A DNA stretch of 64,000 nucleotides from an uncultured Paraprevotella sp. (lineage in GTDB: Bacteria > Bacteroidota > Bacteroidia > Bacteroidales > Bacteroidaceae), in contig CALULQ010000013.1 of assembly GCA_944321525.1 (NCBI GenBank), positions 1 to 64,000 of the forward strand. Direction: 5' to 3'. Made by a program: the position numbers and the translations under genes. Each line of letters starts with the position of its first letter. Positions within the stretch are counted from its first letter, which is position 1. The notes under the pieces are model-generated. The model was not told the DNA's origin and made no database searches. It saw only the letters and a list, made by a program, of their open reading frames with translations. Positions 53,197 to 62,219 of the stretch are shown piece after piece.

Positions 53197-56100
53197 CTTT
53201 CTGTTTTTTGCTGATTCGGTTCGTGGATATATAAGTATAGACTGCCGGCACGATGTACATGGTGAGGAAGGTGGAGACCAACATTCCTCCCACGACGGCC
53301 ACACCCATGGCGATGCGCTGGTTGCAGCCTTCGCCCGAAGCAAAAGCCAGCGGAATGAGGCCCAGGATGGTGGCGGCGCTGGTCATCAGGATGGGGCGCA
53401 GGCGCTGCAATGCCGCGTCGCGCACGGCCGTGATCTTGTCTTCACCAAGGTCTTGCTTCAGGTTGGCAAACTCCACAATCAGGATGCCGTTCTTGGCCAC
53501 CAAGCCTATGAGCATGATGATGCCAATCTGACTGAAGACGTTCATCGTGATGTCGCTGAAATACATGAATATCAGCGCGCCGGTGATGGCCAACGGCACG
53601 GTGAGCATGATGACGAACGGGTCCTTGAAGCTCTCGAACTGCGCGGCCAGAATCAAATAGATGAGCACCAGGGCCAGGACGAAGGCAAACATCAGGCTGG
53701 AAGAACTCTCGCGGAATTCCTTCGAATCGCCCGACAACGCCGTGCGGAAGGTGTCGTCCAACACCTCGGCGGCAATTTTATCCATCTCGTCCAAGCCGTC
53801 GCCAATGGTTTTTCCCTCAGCCAGTCCTGCGGAGATGGTAGCCGACACGAAGCGGTTGTAGCGGTAGAGCTTGGGCGGCGCGATGCTGCTCTCCAGCTCG
53901 ATGAGGTTATCCATCTGTATCATCATCCCGTCGCTGTTTCTCAGGTAGATGGCACGCAAGTCGGCCGGTTTGTTGCGCTGCTGGCGGTTGATTTCGCCCA
54001 GAATCTCATACTGTTTCCCGTTCATGTAGAAATACCCCATGCGCTGTCCGCTCAACCCGTATTGCAGTGTCTCGGCCAGGTCGCGCGTGCTGACGCCCAT
54101 GACGTTCGCCTTGTCGCGGTTGATATGGATGCGCAACTCCGGGCTGCTGAACTTCAGGTCGACGTCGGCCATCTGGAACACCGGGTTCTCGTAGACTTTC
54201 TCCATGAACACCGGCAACACTTTTTCCAGCTTTTCAATGTTCGTGGCCTGAAGCACATATTGGATAGGCATGCTGGAGCGGCGTCCGCCGAAGGACGATT
54301 GCTGCTGCACGAAAGCCCGCGCCTTCGTTTTTGTCTTCACCACCTGCGACAATTTTTCGGCCGCTTCCATCTGGGAATAGTCGCGCTCCGCCATGTCCTT
54401 CAGACGAATCTGTATGTTACCGCTACCGCTGGACACGCGCGCCGTCACGGCTTCCGCATCCGGGATGATGGAGTCCACCACGCTGTTGATGTCCTCCGTG
54501 TAGTCGCGGAGGTACTCGTATGTCACGCCTTCGGCCCCTCGCGTGTTGATGGTAATCATCGAACGGTCCTCGAGCGGCGCCATCTCGGAAGGAATCTGTC
54601 CCCAGAGATAGACCACCAGGCCCACCATGAGCACCATGAAGGGAATGGTCCAGACGCGGTGGCGCAGCACGGCGGCCAGCGAACGGCTATAGAGATTGTT
54701 CATCCCGACGAAGAACGGCTCCGTCATGCGGTAGAAGGCGTTCTTTTTCTCTTGCCGCTTGAGCAACTTCGTGGCGAGCATCGGCGTGAACGTCAAGGCC
54801 GCGAAGGCGGAAATCAGCACCGCGCCCGAAATGACCATACTGAACTCGCGGAAAAGGCGGCCGGTGGTGCCTTCCATGAACACGATGGGGAAGAACACGG
54901 CCACCAGCGTCACCGTGGTGGAAATGATGGCGAAGAAGATTTCCTTGGAACCTTCGATGCCCGCCTCCATGGGCGACATGCCTTGCTCGATGCGGATATA
55001 GATGTTCTCCGTCATCACGATGGCATCGTCCACCACCAACCCGACCGCCAGCACCACGGCCAGCATGGTCAGCACGTTGATGGAGAAGCCAAAGAGATAC
55101 ATGATGAAAAACGCTCCGACAAGCGAGACGGGAATCACGATGCACGGCACCAACGTGACGCGCCAGTCGCGCAAGAACAGGAAGATGATGACAATCACCA
55201 GCACGAAAGCCTCGTAGACGGTCTGCTTCACCTCGTCGATGGAAGCACGGATGAACTGGGTGTTGTCGAAACCGTAGCTGTAATGCACGTCTTCAGGCAG
55301 GTCTTTCTTCATCTGCTCCATGCGCTCATACACGGCGTCGGCGATGTTGATGTGGTTGGCTCCGGGCTGCGGCACCACTACCACGCCTACCATCGGCACG
55401 CCGTTCATCTTCATGTAGCTCTGTATGTCGGCCGCGCCAAGCTCCGCGCGCCCGATGTCGCTAAAGCGGATGATTTGGTTTCCATCGTGCTTGATGATCA
55501 GGTCGTCGAACATCTTCGCGGTGTCCATCAGACCCATCGTGCGGATGTTCAGTTCGATGGTGTTACCCTCGATGCTTCCCGAGGGCAGCTCCACGTTCTC
55601 GTTGTCCACGGCGTTCTTCACGTCCATCGGGGTGATGCCGTATCCGGCCATCTTGATGGGGTCGAGCCAGAGTCGCATGGCGTATTTCTTTTCACCCCAG
55701 ATGGAGACGCTGCTCACGTCCGAGATGGTCTGCAACTGTTCCTTCACCGTCAGGTCGGCAATCTCGCTCAGTTCCAGCAGCGAGCGCTTCTCGCTCTGGA
55801 GGGCCACCATCAGGATGGGCGAGGCGTCGGCGTCGGCCTTCGACACGGTGGGCGGGTCGCAGTCGCGGGGCAGGTAGCGCTGCGCGCGCGACACCTTGTC
55901 GCGCACGTCGTTGGCCGCCGTTTCCAAGTCCACCGAGAGTTCAAACTCCACGGTGATGCGGCTGCTTCCCTGCGAGCTCACGCTGGTGAGCGAACGGATG
56001 CCGGGGATGCCGTTGATGTTCTGTTCCAAAGGCTCGGTGATCTGGTTCTCTATCACGTCCGCGTTGGCGCCGGCATAAGAGCAGCTCACGGAAATGATGG

Positions 56101-56227
56101 GATTGTCCACCGACGGATATTCACGCACGCCGAGATAGAAATAGCCGATCAATCCGAACAGAATGATGATCACGGTCATCACGGTGGCCAGCACCGGCCG
56201 GCGTATACTTAATTCTGATATGTTCAT
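53186..56227 (-). CDS. RND-family efflux pump inner-membrane subunit
   Basis: A 1013-residue AcrB/MexB-type (HAE1) proton-driven exporter with twelve predicted membrane helices and two large periplasmic loops. RRPVLATVMTVIIILFG is the first helix. The proton-relay Asp pair lies in LVVDDAIVMTENI near residue 400. GAEGVTYEYL and GLSGQRMGYFYMNG are porter-domain segments. The substrate is unknown; hydrophobic drugs, bile acids or fatty acids are typical. It lies 19 bases downstream of the adaptor gene and overlaps the TolC gene start, showing tight coupling. Confidence 0.95.
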   Translation of the reverse strand: MNISELSIRRPVLATVMTVIIILFGLIGYFYLGVREYPSVDNPIISVSCSYAGANADVIENQITEPLEQNINGIPGIRSLTSVSSQGSSRITVEFELSVDLETAANDVRDKVSRAQRYLPRDCDPPTVSKADADASPILMVALQSEKRSLLELSEIADLTVKEQLQTISDVSSVSIWGEKKYAMRLWLDPIKMAGYGITPMDVKNAVDNENVELPSGSIEGNTIELNIRTMGLMDTAKMFDDLIIKHDGNQIIRFSDIGRAELGAADIQSYMKMNGVPMVGVVVVPQPGANHINIADAVYERMEQMKKDLPEDVHYSYGFDNTQFIRASIDEVKQTVYEAFVLVIVIIFLFLRDWRVTLVPCIVIPVSLVGAFFIMYLFGFSINVLTMLAVVLAVGLVVDDAIVMTENIYIRIEQGMSPMEAGIEGSKEIFFAIISTTVTLVAVFFPIVFMEGTTGRLFREFSMVISGAVLISAFAALTFTPMLATKLLKRQEKKNAFYRMTEPFFVGMNNLYSRSLAAVLRHRVWTIPFMVLMVGLVVYLWGQIPSEMAPLEDRSMITINTRGAEGVTYEYLRDYTEDINSVVDSIIPDAEAVTARVSSGSGNIQIRLKDMAERDYSQMEAAEKLSQVVKTKTKARAFVQQQSSFGGRRSSMPIQYVLQATNIEKLEKVLPVFMEKVYENPVFQMADVDLKFSSPELRIHINRDKANVMGVSTRDLAETLQYGLSGQRMGYFYMNGKQYEILGEINRQQRNKPADLRAIYLRNSDGMMIQMDNLIELESSIAPPKLYRYNRFVSATISAGLAEGKTIGDGLDEMDKIAAEVLDDTFRTALSGDSKEFRESSSSLMFAFVLALVLIYLILAAQFESFKDPFVIMLTVPLAITGALIFMYFSDITMNVFSQIGIIMLIGLVAKNGILIVEFANLKQDLGEDKITAVRDAALQRLRPILMTSAATILGLIPLAFASGEGCNQRIAMGVAVVGGMLVSTFLTMYIVPAVYTYISTNRISKKQKDEK

Positions 56228-56246
56228 GCCCTGTCCTCCCCTGTTC

Positions 56247-57332
56247 TCATTCTACATGGTCGAGCACGACCGGCAATCCCGTGCGCAACTGCAAGGTTCC
56301 GGATGTGATGAGCGTGTCTCCGACAGTCAGTCCGCGGAGCACCTGCACGCGGTCTTCCGTGCGCAGCCCCACCGTGATGTCCACAGGCTGGGCCTTGCCG
56401 GAGCGGTAGAGGAACACTTTGTCCTTGCCCATCTCGGGCACGATGGCCTCCGAAGGTATGGCGATGGCATCCTGTATTTCCTGTTTCTTCAGGTTGACGC
56501 TGACGTAGCGTCCCGGCGTGAGCCTCCCGTTCGGATTATCATAAATGGCACGCACGCCCAGGTTGCGCGTCTCCGGGTCCACCGCGGACTCCTTGGCATA
56601 CACCTTGGCCGAATAATTCTGCAATGAACCATCGATGGTGAACTCCAGGTTCATGCCCGAATTGATGTCGTTGGCATACCGCTCGGGCACGTAGAATTCC
56701 ACCTTGAGGGGGATGACCCGCGTGAGCTTGCTCACCACCGTGGTGGGCGAGGCATAGGCTCCCACGCTGATCTGGCGCAATCCGATGACGCCGTCGAAGG
56801 GGGCGCGCAGCTCCGTGAGTTCTATCTCGGCCTTCACGATGTCGATGTCGGCCTGCAGCGTGGCCAGCTCGGTGCGCACCTGCTCATAGGCCTCCTGGCT
56901 GACGGCATCGTGCTGCAAGAGGGTGCGCTGACGGTAGACGCGGTCGTTGGCCAGTTTCAGCTGCGACTCCAGCCGCCTCAACTCGGCCTGCAACTTGCGG
57001 TCGTTCACCTTGGCCAGCAATTGCCCCTGCTTCACGTGTGCGCCTTCTTGGAAGTTGATTTCCACCACCTGCCCCGAAGTTTCAAACGACAAGTCGACTT
57101 CCTCGTCGGGAATCAAACTGCCCGTCACCACGATTTCGTCAGTCAGCTTGCTGGTCTTGACCCTCAGTCCGTTCACGTTCAAGACGTTGCTTTTGGAACT
57201 TTTGTTGTTGGCGGCAGCCTTTTCGGCTTGCTCCAGTTCGGGGTTCAACTTTGGCAGCTGGGAATAGATGCCCCACGCAATCAAGCCGCATCCGATTACG
57301 GCAGTAAGCCCCCACTTCACTTTCTTGTTCAT
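56247..57332 (-). CDS. RND efflux periplasmic adaptor (HlyD/MFP family)
   Basis: A 361-residue membrane-fusion protein with an N-terminal membrane anchor (residues 6-22). The lipoyl/biotinyl half-motifs lie around VEINFQEGAHVKQGQLLAKV and APFDGVIGLRQISVGAYASP, with the helical hairpin between them (about 110-165) and a beta-barrel after. The C-terminal membrane-proximal domain ends at GLPVVLDHVE. It bridges the RND pump and TolC channel. It is the first gene of the operon; upstream is a 1.9-kb gene-free region with repeated AAAATGTCA sites. No regulator gene is linked. Confidence 0.94.
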   Translation of the reverse strand: MNKKVKWGLTAVIGCGLIAWGIYSQLPKLNPELEQAEKAAANNKSSKSNVLNVNGLRVKTSKLTDEIVVTGSLIPDEEVDLSFETSGQVVEINFQEGAHVKQGQLLAKVNDRKLQAELRRLESQLKLANDRVYRQRTLLQHDAVSQEAYEQVRTELATLQADIDIVKAEIELTELRAPFDGVIGLRQISVGAYASPTTVVSKLTRVIPLKVEFYVPERYANDINSGMNLEFTIDGSLQNYSAKVYAKESAVDPETRNLGVRAIYDNPNGRLTPGRYVSVNLKKQEIQDAIAIPSEAIVPEMGKDKVFLYRSGKAQPVDITVGLRTEDRVQVLRGLTVGDTLITSGTLQLRTGLPVVLDHVE

Positions 57333-57513
57333 TTAGATTCCGTTTTTAGTGTTTTCTTGGTTTTCTTTAATCTTTAAGGCCATAAAAATAGTAATTATTT
57401 CGCAAGAAGCCACCCATTTATACAATTTTTAAAAATTTAATTGTCCGATTCGGAACAAATTGTTGCCGGAACACCCCCTTGTCCGCAGGCCGGCCAACCG
57501 GCGATGAAGTATC

Positions 57514-57706
57514 AAAATGTCAGTTTGGCAAAATGTCATGCGCACGGCCCGAGAATCGCGTATTTCCCGCCCGGCGGACGGCCGCAGGAAAATGCAGCCG
57601 TATTTTGCGGACGTGCAGCGGATAAGTTGAAACTATTCCACCGCATTCCATGACACTTTGTAAGCGAACAGGCACTGTCCTGCACACGGCCGGAACGAAA
57701 ATGTCA
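57514..57706. promoter_or_regulatory. Repeated AAAATGTCA sites upstream of the efflux operon
   Basis: The exact nonamer AAAATGTCA occurs at 57514-57522, 57530-57538 and 57698-57706. Related TGACA and GACATT words occur at about 57650 and 57726. The first two are 16 bases apart, start to start. They lie 180-375 bases upstream of the adaptor start and may be protein-binding sites. Confidence 0.35.
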
Positions 57707-58178
57707 GACAGGACAAGGAATAGCCGACATTCTGTCAATACAAAAAAGGCGCGCGACCGTCCCCGACTGGAAGAAAAAGCCTGCCAAGGCCCCTTTCCCG
57801 CACGACCTCCCCAACGGCCTTTTGCCGCAATGCGCGCAACCATGCGCAACAAGGCCTGCAATATTTTGTCCTGATTCAAGAATACACCGTTTCCTACCGA
57901 GGACGGATTCACGGCATGCACTTCGAGGCCGATTCGCGCCCGCGGCAAAGGGAAACAGCGACCAAGCGGACGAAAACAGAATTGGGGAACGCGCAAAGAT
58001 GGGCGGTGCGCACAGGAAAGCCGACACGAGAAGTCGGCAGGCCATGACTTGTACGATTAAAATCAAACCCGATGCATCCCGGAACAAGTTTCTTGGAAGG
58101 AAAACACATCCCGAAATGCCGCACCCGACATCCCGTACTCCGCAATGCCCCGCACACCGGACCGCTTCCCCTCGCCCA

Positions 58179-58283
58179 CTCATGCAGAGGCCGCCGCAGT
58201 AGCTTCCGCAAAGTATTCGAGTACTTCCCGCAGAGTACTCGAATACTTTGCGGAAAGTACAATTCAGGACTCCGCAAGGCGTT
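58179..58283. repeat. Dispersed palindromic element, copy F
   Basis: The core at 58199-58260 is 62 bp: GTAGC, TTCCGCAA, AGTATTCGAGTACT, TCCCGCAG, AGTACTCGAATACT, TTGCGGAA, AGTAC. Positions 58204-58225 and 58234-58255 pair as a perfect 22-bp stem with an 8-base loop. The two boxes carry matching changes (T in one, A in the other) that keep pairing. The left arm is of the B-right type inverted; the right arm (CTCCGCAAGGC) is of the C-right type. Confidence 0.87.
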
Positions 58284-59206
58284 CGCGCGCTTGCCCGAAC
58301 GAGACGCCCGGTTAAGCGGCAACCTGTCGCCCGCTTTGCCCCGCCGTTCCTTTCCGTTCCGGTGCCCCCAATAAATTCCCGCAAACAGATGTATTTATTT
58401 TTCCACAAAAGCGACACTGCCCGTCCTTTAGGATTGCATTGCCACACACGAGAAAGGCAGAAAGGGAAAATCCATATAACCATAAGGAATACAACAAAAT
58501 ACAAAAAAGTACTTACGAAAGGGAATTTCCACGTCTGAAAGGGCATGTCCCAACCCGTGGTTTCCCCAAAAAGAAGGCGTGATTCATCGCGCTGCTGCTC
58601 CTGCCCCAGAGCATCCTCTGCTACAGATTTCGTTTCCCATACATCACGAAGACAATGAAAGAATAAACTTTTTTGAAAATTCAAGCAGCCTACCTGTTCC
58701 CAGCCGCAACGCGCCACAACTTTCTCTCCTCTCCGCACAAAAATCCGGATTATTGCGCAAGAAATGCGCGTATGGTGCAAATGCCGGCCTTTGGCTTTAA
58801 CAATCAGCCTTCCAATTGAAGTAACGCGTTTTTCATTGACGTCAGCAGAAAAAGCAAAAACATTGCCTTTTGAAACAAAAGCACCGAATTACGGCATCAT
58901 TTTATCACCATCGAATCCGCTCCTCCGGAAACGGCCTGTCGCACGACGGACGGCACACCGCCACCACGCGCCCTCTCCCGACGACCGGGCTTCATCAAAT
59001 ATCTTTCAGGTCCCACTTTCCCACGCCTTCGGCTTCCCAATCCCGACACGTTCACGATTTTGCACCACAAGGGTTTCAACGGAACATAACAATACGGCCT
59101 GCGGAAAAGCATCAGCCGCCCTGCCCCCGCAACAATGCCGAAGCTTTCCTGCATGTTCCTCCCTTCCGTCCGGGAAGAACGGAACGCAGGTGTACAACGA
59201 AAGGCC

Positions 59207-59671
59207 CTATCGGCCTAACACGTTCGTGTCATCGTCGGGACTTGCAAAATTGAGGGAAAACTTATAATGGAAATTGTGCATTCCGCAAGAAGCATAAAAC
59301 TTGTGCGCCCGCGTCCTCAACTGGTTGCAGCACAATTCTATCTGGCCTCCGCCGTTGTTCCTTGCCAACGAGCAAGCGGCATCGAACAGCTGCCGCCCGA
59401 TGCCCTTCCCCCTGCAGTCTTCCCGAACGGCCAGTTCCATGGCTTCACAAACTTTTCCGGCGTGATGCAATTGCGCTTCCATCCTCAGATTCAGGCAACC
59501 TACCACATCGCCGTCCTCGACGAACACCAGGCAGGTATAGTTTCCACTTGTGAGCTGGGCGGAATAAATCTGCCGGAAAGCCTCATAAGGAAGAACTTTG
59601 TTCTCCATGTCACAAACCAACGCATAAATGGCATCGCAATCTTGAAAGCCGCTTTTCCTAATTGTTCCCAT
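59207..59671 (-). CDS. GNAT family N-acetyltransferase
   Basis: A 154-residue single-domain GNAT enzyme that transfers acetyl from acetyl-CoA to an amine. The acetyl-CoA-binding loop is in ELAVREDCRGKGIGRQLF near residue 85 (R-x-x-G-x-G type), followed by the C-terminal KFYASCGM block. The start at 59671 begins MGTIRKSGFQD; a TTG 14 codons upstream is less likely. It lies downstream of a strong terminator and tRNA-Asp 2, so it is a separate unit. The substrate is not predictable. Confidence 0.85.
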   Translation of the reverse strand: MGTIRKSGFQDCDAIYALVCDMENKVLPYEAFRQIYSAQLTSGNYTCLVFVEDGDVVGCLNLRMEAQLHHAGKVCEAMELAVREDCRGKGIGRQLFDAACSLARNNGGGQIELCCNQLRTRAHKFYASCGMHNFHYKFSLNFASPDDDTNVLGR

Positions 59672-59712
59672 AAGTTTCACCCATGATGAAAGATTTCCTT
59701 CGTTTAAAACCA

Positions 59713-59752
59713 ACGCCCGCCCCTACATCCGTGATGGTGTAAGGGCGGGCGT
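59713..59752 (-). terminator. Terminator downstream of tRNA-Asp 2
   Basis: ACGCCCGCCCCTACA pairs with TGTAAGGGCGGGCGT (one mismatch). The minus strand continues into TTGGTTTTAAA. It lies 36 bases beyond the tRNA 3' end. Confidence 0.8.
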
Positions 59753-59788
59753 CGCAACTCCATATCATATTGACTATCAATACTCTTG

Positions 59789-59862
59789 CGGTGCGTACGG
59801 GACTCGAACCCGTGACCCCATGCGTGACAGGCATGTATTCTAACCAGCTGAACTAACGCACC
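59789..59862 (-). tRNA. tRNA-Asp (GTC), copy 2
   Basis: A 74-base cloverleaf identical to the copy at 51673, with anticodon GTC, discriminator G and no encoded CCA. It lies downstream of the recR operon on the same strand. Confidence 0.97.
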
Positions 59863-59994
59863 TTTTATTTCCCGGAAGCCTCCTGCTTCCTTTTTCCGGG
59901 CACAAAGGTAGGAAGTTTATTTGAAAAGGCCAAACAAAACCCCGACTTTTTTGCATCGCCACGCCCGGCAAGCACAAGAATGCGGCACGGAAGC

Positions 59995-60516
59995 TCAAAG
60001 ACGCAAAGTGAACAAAGAAGCCGACACGTAGCACCCGCTCCCTTCGCTCAACCAGTCGGGCAGATCCGCCGCACGGCAATATCCCGCCCGACAGAACAAA
60101 TGCTGCGCCCGGCAGTTTTTCTCCGACACAACGGCATAGAGCTGATGGAGCGACAAAAAGTCCTTGGCATAAGCGGCCAGCATGCGCAACACGCGGGTGG
60201 CATAGCCGCGCCCCTGGAATTCGGGGAAGAGGACGATTCCCACCTCCGCGCGCAAATGCCTGGGAGAGAAATCGGCCAGGTCCACACAGCCGCACACCGT
60301 GCCTTCCGGCCCCAAGGTGATGGCCAGCCGCAACTGGCCGTCGGCATAAAGGTCGTGGCGCGACTCGGCGATGTACGTCTTCAGGGAAAAACGAGAATAA
60401 GGGACGTTGGAATAGCCCCACTCCCACAGCCGTTCGTCGTTCTCCAACGCGTAGAGCCACTCCAAATCTTCAGGCTCGAGCGCGCGCAACACTATTTCAC
60501 CGTCCCTGAACCACAT
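59995..60516 (-). CDS. GNAT acetyltransferase, RimJ/RimL-like
   Basis: A 173-residue acetyltransferase of the RimJ/RimL (Acetyltransf_3-like) type. It has RDGEIVLRALEPEDLEWLYALENDERLW at the N-terminus, the acetyl-CoA loop in LFPEFQGRGYATRVLRML near residue 95, and the VVSEKNCRAQHLFCRAGY block that is typical of the family. Its start overlaps the end of the glycosyltransferase gene by 25 bases, so the two are translationally coupled. It is the last gene of the recR operon. The acceptor is unknown. Confidence 0.85.
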   Translation of the reverse strand: MWFRDGEIVLRALEPEDLEWLYALENDERLWEWGYSNVPYSRFSLKTYIAESRHDLYADGQLRLAITLGPEGTVCGCVDLADFSPRHLRAEVGIVLFPEFQGRGYATRVLRMLAAYAKDFLSLHQLYAVVSEKNCRAQHLFCRAGYCRAADLPDWLSEGSGCYVSASLFTLRL

Positions 60517-61721
60517 GCCTGCTCCTTTCCGCCGTCATACACCCGGCTCATTGTGACCAACTTGCCAGTTTCCATGGAATAAGTGCCCAACCGCACCTTG
60601 TCTGTTTCCGCCCCGCGGGCCAACAGTTCCAACACCTTCGCGTAGCTGTATGCCCCCGTGTCGTAAACCACATAATCGTACCCCTTACAGGACACCGACG
60701 CGCCAAGATGCCCGTCCGGCATGCCGGCCTCGTCCGCCACCACGAAATCCATCTTGAGGCCATGCTCCAGGCTCAACTTGCAGGCGGCTTCTATGGCATC
60801 CGGCCGCCCCAGGAAAAGGTAGGACTTGCACGAACGGCGGCGGCCACGCGGGCAAAACCACTTGAAGAGCCGTTCGCGCTGACGCAGGCACAAGTCGAGG
60901 AAAGCGCGCGCGACCACGGCCGACCGGATGACCGGCGTCAGCCACGGGTTGGAGCGCCGGTAGTGCTTGTCGAAGAAGATAAGCATCGCCTTGTAGAACA
61001 CATGCACGTAGCGGAACGAGCTTTTGTGCGTGCTCTCGCCCTTATAATGCAGGATGCGCAGGGGCTGGTAGTAGTTCTGGTATCCGCATTGCAGCAAGCG
61101 ATAGGACAGGTCGATGTCTTCGCCGTACATGAAAAAGTCCTCGTCCAGCAGGCCGGCCTTGTCGAGCGCCGACCGCCTCACCATGCAAAAGGCGCCCGAG
61201 ACCACGTCGATGGGATTAGTTTCGCTGCGGTCCAGATAACGCATGTAGTATCTTCCAAAGCGTCTGGATTCGGGGAAAAGCGCACACAAGCCGCTCATCT
61301 TGCAAAAGGAAGTGAAGGGCGTGGGAAGGCCCCGCCGCGATTCCCAGGCAAAGTCGCCGTCGTCCTTCAGCATCGCCACCCCCGTGGCACCCGCCCCGGG
61401 ATGGGCGTCCATGAAGGCCAGGCAACCGGCCAACACGTCTTCCCCCACGATGGTGTCGGGGTTGAGCAACAACACGTATTCGCCCTCCGAGCGCGCGATG
61501 GCCATGTTGTTGGCCCGCGAGAAACCTTTGTTCTCCGTGTTTTTTATCCAACGCACTTCGGGGAAACGCGGGGCAATATAGTCCACCGTCCCGTCCGACG
61601 ACGCATTGTCGACCACCCAGACCTCCGCCTCGATGCCGCGGCAGGCCCTGCGGACGGAAACCAGGCACTGCTCCAGATAGGACTTGACGTTGAAACTGAC
61701 TATTATGATGGATAACTTCAT
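60492..61721 (-). CDS. Family 2 glycosyltransferase (rhamnosyltransferase-like)
   Basis: A 409-residue GT2 enzyme with a GT-A fold: SIIIVSFNVKSYL at the N-terminus, WVVDNASSDGT near residue 35, NTENKGFSRANN near 62, and LLLNPDT as the DxD-like metal site near 90. The acceptor-side segment DEDFFMYGEDIDLSYRL is typical of membrane-peripheral rhamnosyl-type transferases. The last 110 residues form an extra domain (SYLFLGRPDAIEAA onwards) that I do not recognise. It probably adds sugar to a surface polysaccharide. The start overlaps the upstream gene's stop by four bases. Confidence 0.88.
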   Translation of the reverse strand: MKLSIIIVSFNVKSYLEQCLVSVRRACRGIEAEVWVVDNASSDGTVDYIAPRFPEVRWIKNTENKGFSRANNMAIARSEGEYVLLLNPDTIVGEDVLAGCLAFMDAHPGAGATGVAMLKDDGDFAWESRRGLPTPFTSFCKMSGLCALFPESRRFGRYYMRYLDRSETNPIDVVSGAFCMVRRSALDKAGLLDEDFFMYGEDIDLSYRLLQCGYQNYYQPLRILHYKGESTHKSSFRYVHVFYKAMLIFFDKHYRRSNPWLTPVIRSAVVARAFLDLCLRQRERLFKWFCPRGRRRSCKSYLFLGRPDAIEAACKLSLEHGLKMDFVVADEAGMPDGHLGASVSCKGYDYVVYDTGAYSYAKVLELLARGAETDKVRLGTYSMETGKLVTMSRVYDGGKEQACGSGTVK

Positions 61722-62209
61722 GACTGACATTCTTTCTTTGATTCTTCATTCGGCACAACCGGCTCCGTCTCCCGCGCCCAGCGCTCCTGCGAAGGCCAGC
61801 AAAACAAAGAGGCCAGCACGCCAATCAGCGCGCAACAACCGAAGGAAGAATCCCACAACATATAATAAAGGCAGACGTTGGGAAATATCACCAGAAACAG
61901 CAAGGCCAAACGCACCAGGCTCCATCGCACATAGTTGCGCTCAGCCGCCGGTCCGCCGGAAAGCCACGAGGCCCGCACGGGCTTGAGGCTCATCAGTTTC
62001 AAAGCCAATGGCACCAAAACCATAGTGGCACACACGGCCGACAGCGTCGCCACGTATTCCCCCATGGATGCCGCGCCGGGGGCGCCGCCGCCGGCAAGCC
62101 AACCTCCGCCCATGCCCGACGTCTCGAAAAACAGCGCCGCCACGCCTGCTACGGCATACAACGCACAAAAACACACACGCAACAGCAACAGCTGCTTTTT
62201 CTTCTCCAT
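61718..62209 (-). CDS. Hypothetical four-helix membrane protein
   Basis: A 163-residue protein with about four hydrophobic segments (roughly residues 8-28, 48-70, 92-113 and 116-136), a Gly-rich loop (GMGGGWLAGGGAPG) and a charged C-terminal tail. I know no family for it. It lies between recR (10-base gap) and the glycosyltransferase gene (4-base overlap), so it is part of their operon. It could be a small inner-membrane partner of the transferase, but nothing in it shows a function. Confidence 0.75.
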   Translation of the reverse strand: MEKKKQLLLLRVCFCALYAVAGVAALFFETSGMGGGWLAGGGAPGAASMGEYVATLSAVCATMVLVPLALKLMSLKPVRASWLSGGPAAERNYVRWSLVRLALLFLVIFPNVCLYYMLWDSSFGCCALIGVLASLFCWPSQERWARETEPVVPNEESKKECQS

Positions 62210-62219
62210 ACACATTATT

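Larger units (their letters stand above)
57333..59206. other. 1.87-kb region without a credible gene
   Basis: It contains three AAAATGTCA sites near the efflux operon (57514-57706), repeat copy F (58179-58283) and an AT-richer patch around 58380-58540. Open frames exist on both strands, the longest crossing repeat F, but none shows a domain, plausible composition or start context. It may be a decayed gene region, or house a small RNA that I cannot recognise. Confidence 0.6.

Noticed and set aside
57524-57540. Sigma-54-type promoter (TTGGCA then TGC)
   Set aside because: The spacing between the GG and GC elements is one base too long and the surrounding bases do not match well; the repeated AAAATGTCA explains the sequence better.
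57704-58780. 358-codon minus-strand frame in the 1.9-kb gap
   Set aside because: It crosses repeat copy F, is unusually rich in Cys and Arg, and shows no domain or consistent hydrophobic pattern.
58764-59267. 167-codon plus-strand frame before the GNAT gene
   Set aside because: It overlaps the 3' end of the GNAT gene antisense, and its composition (Pro, Ser, His rich) looks like non-coding sequence.
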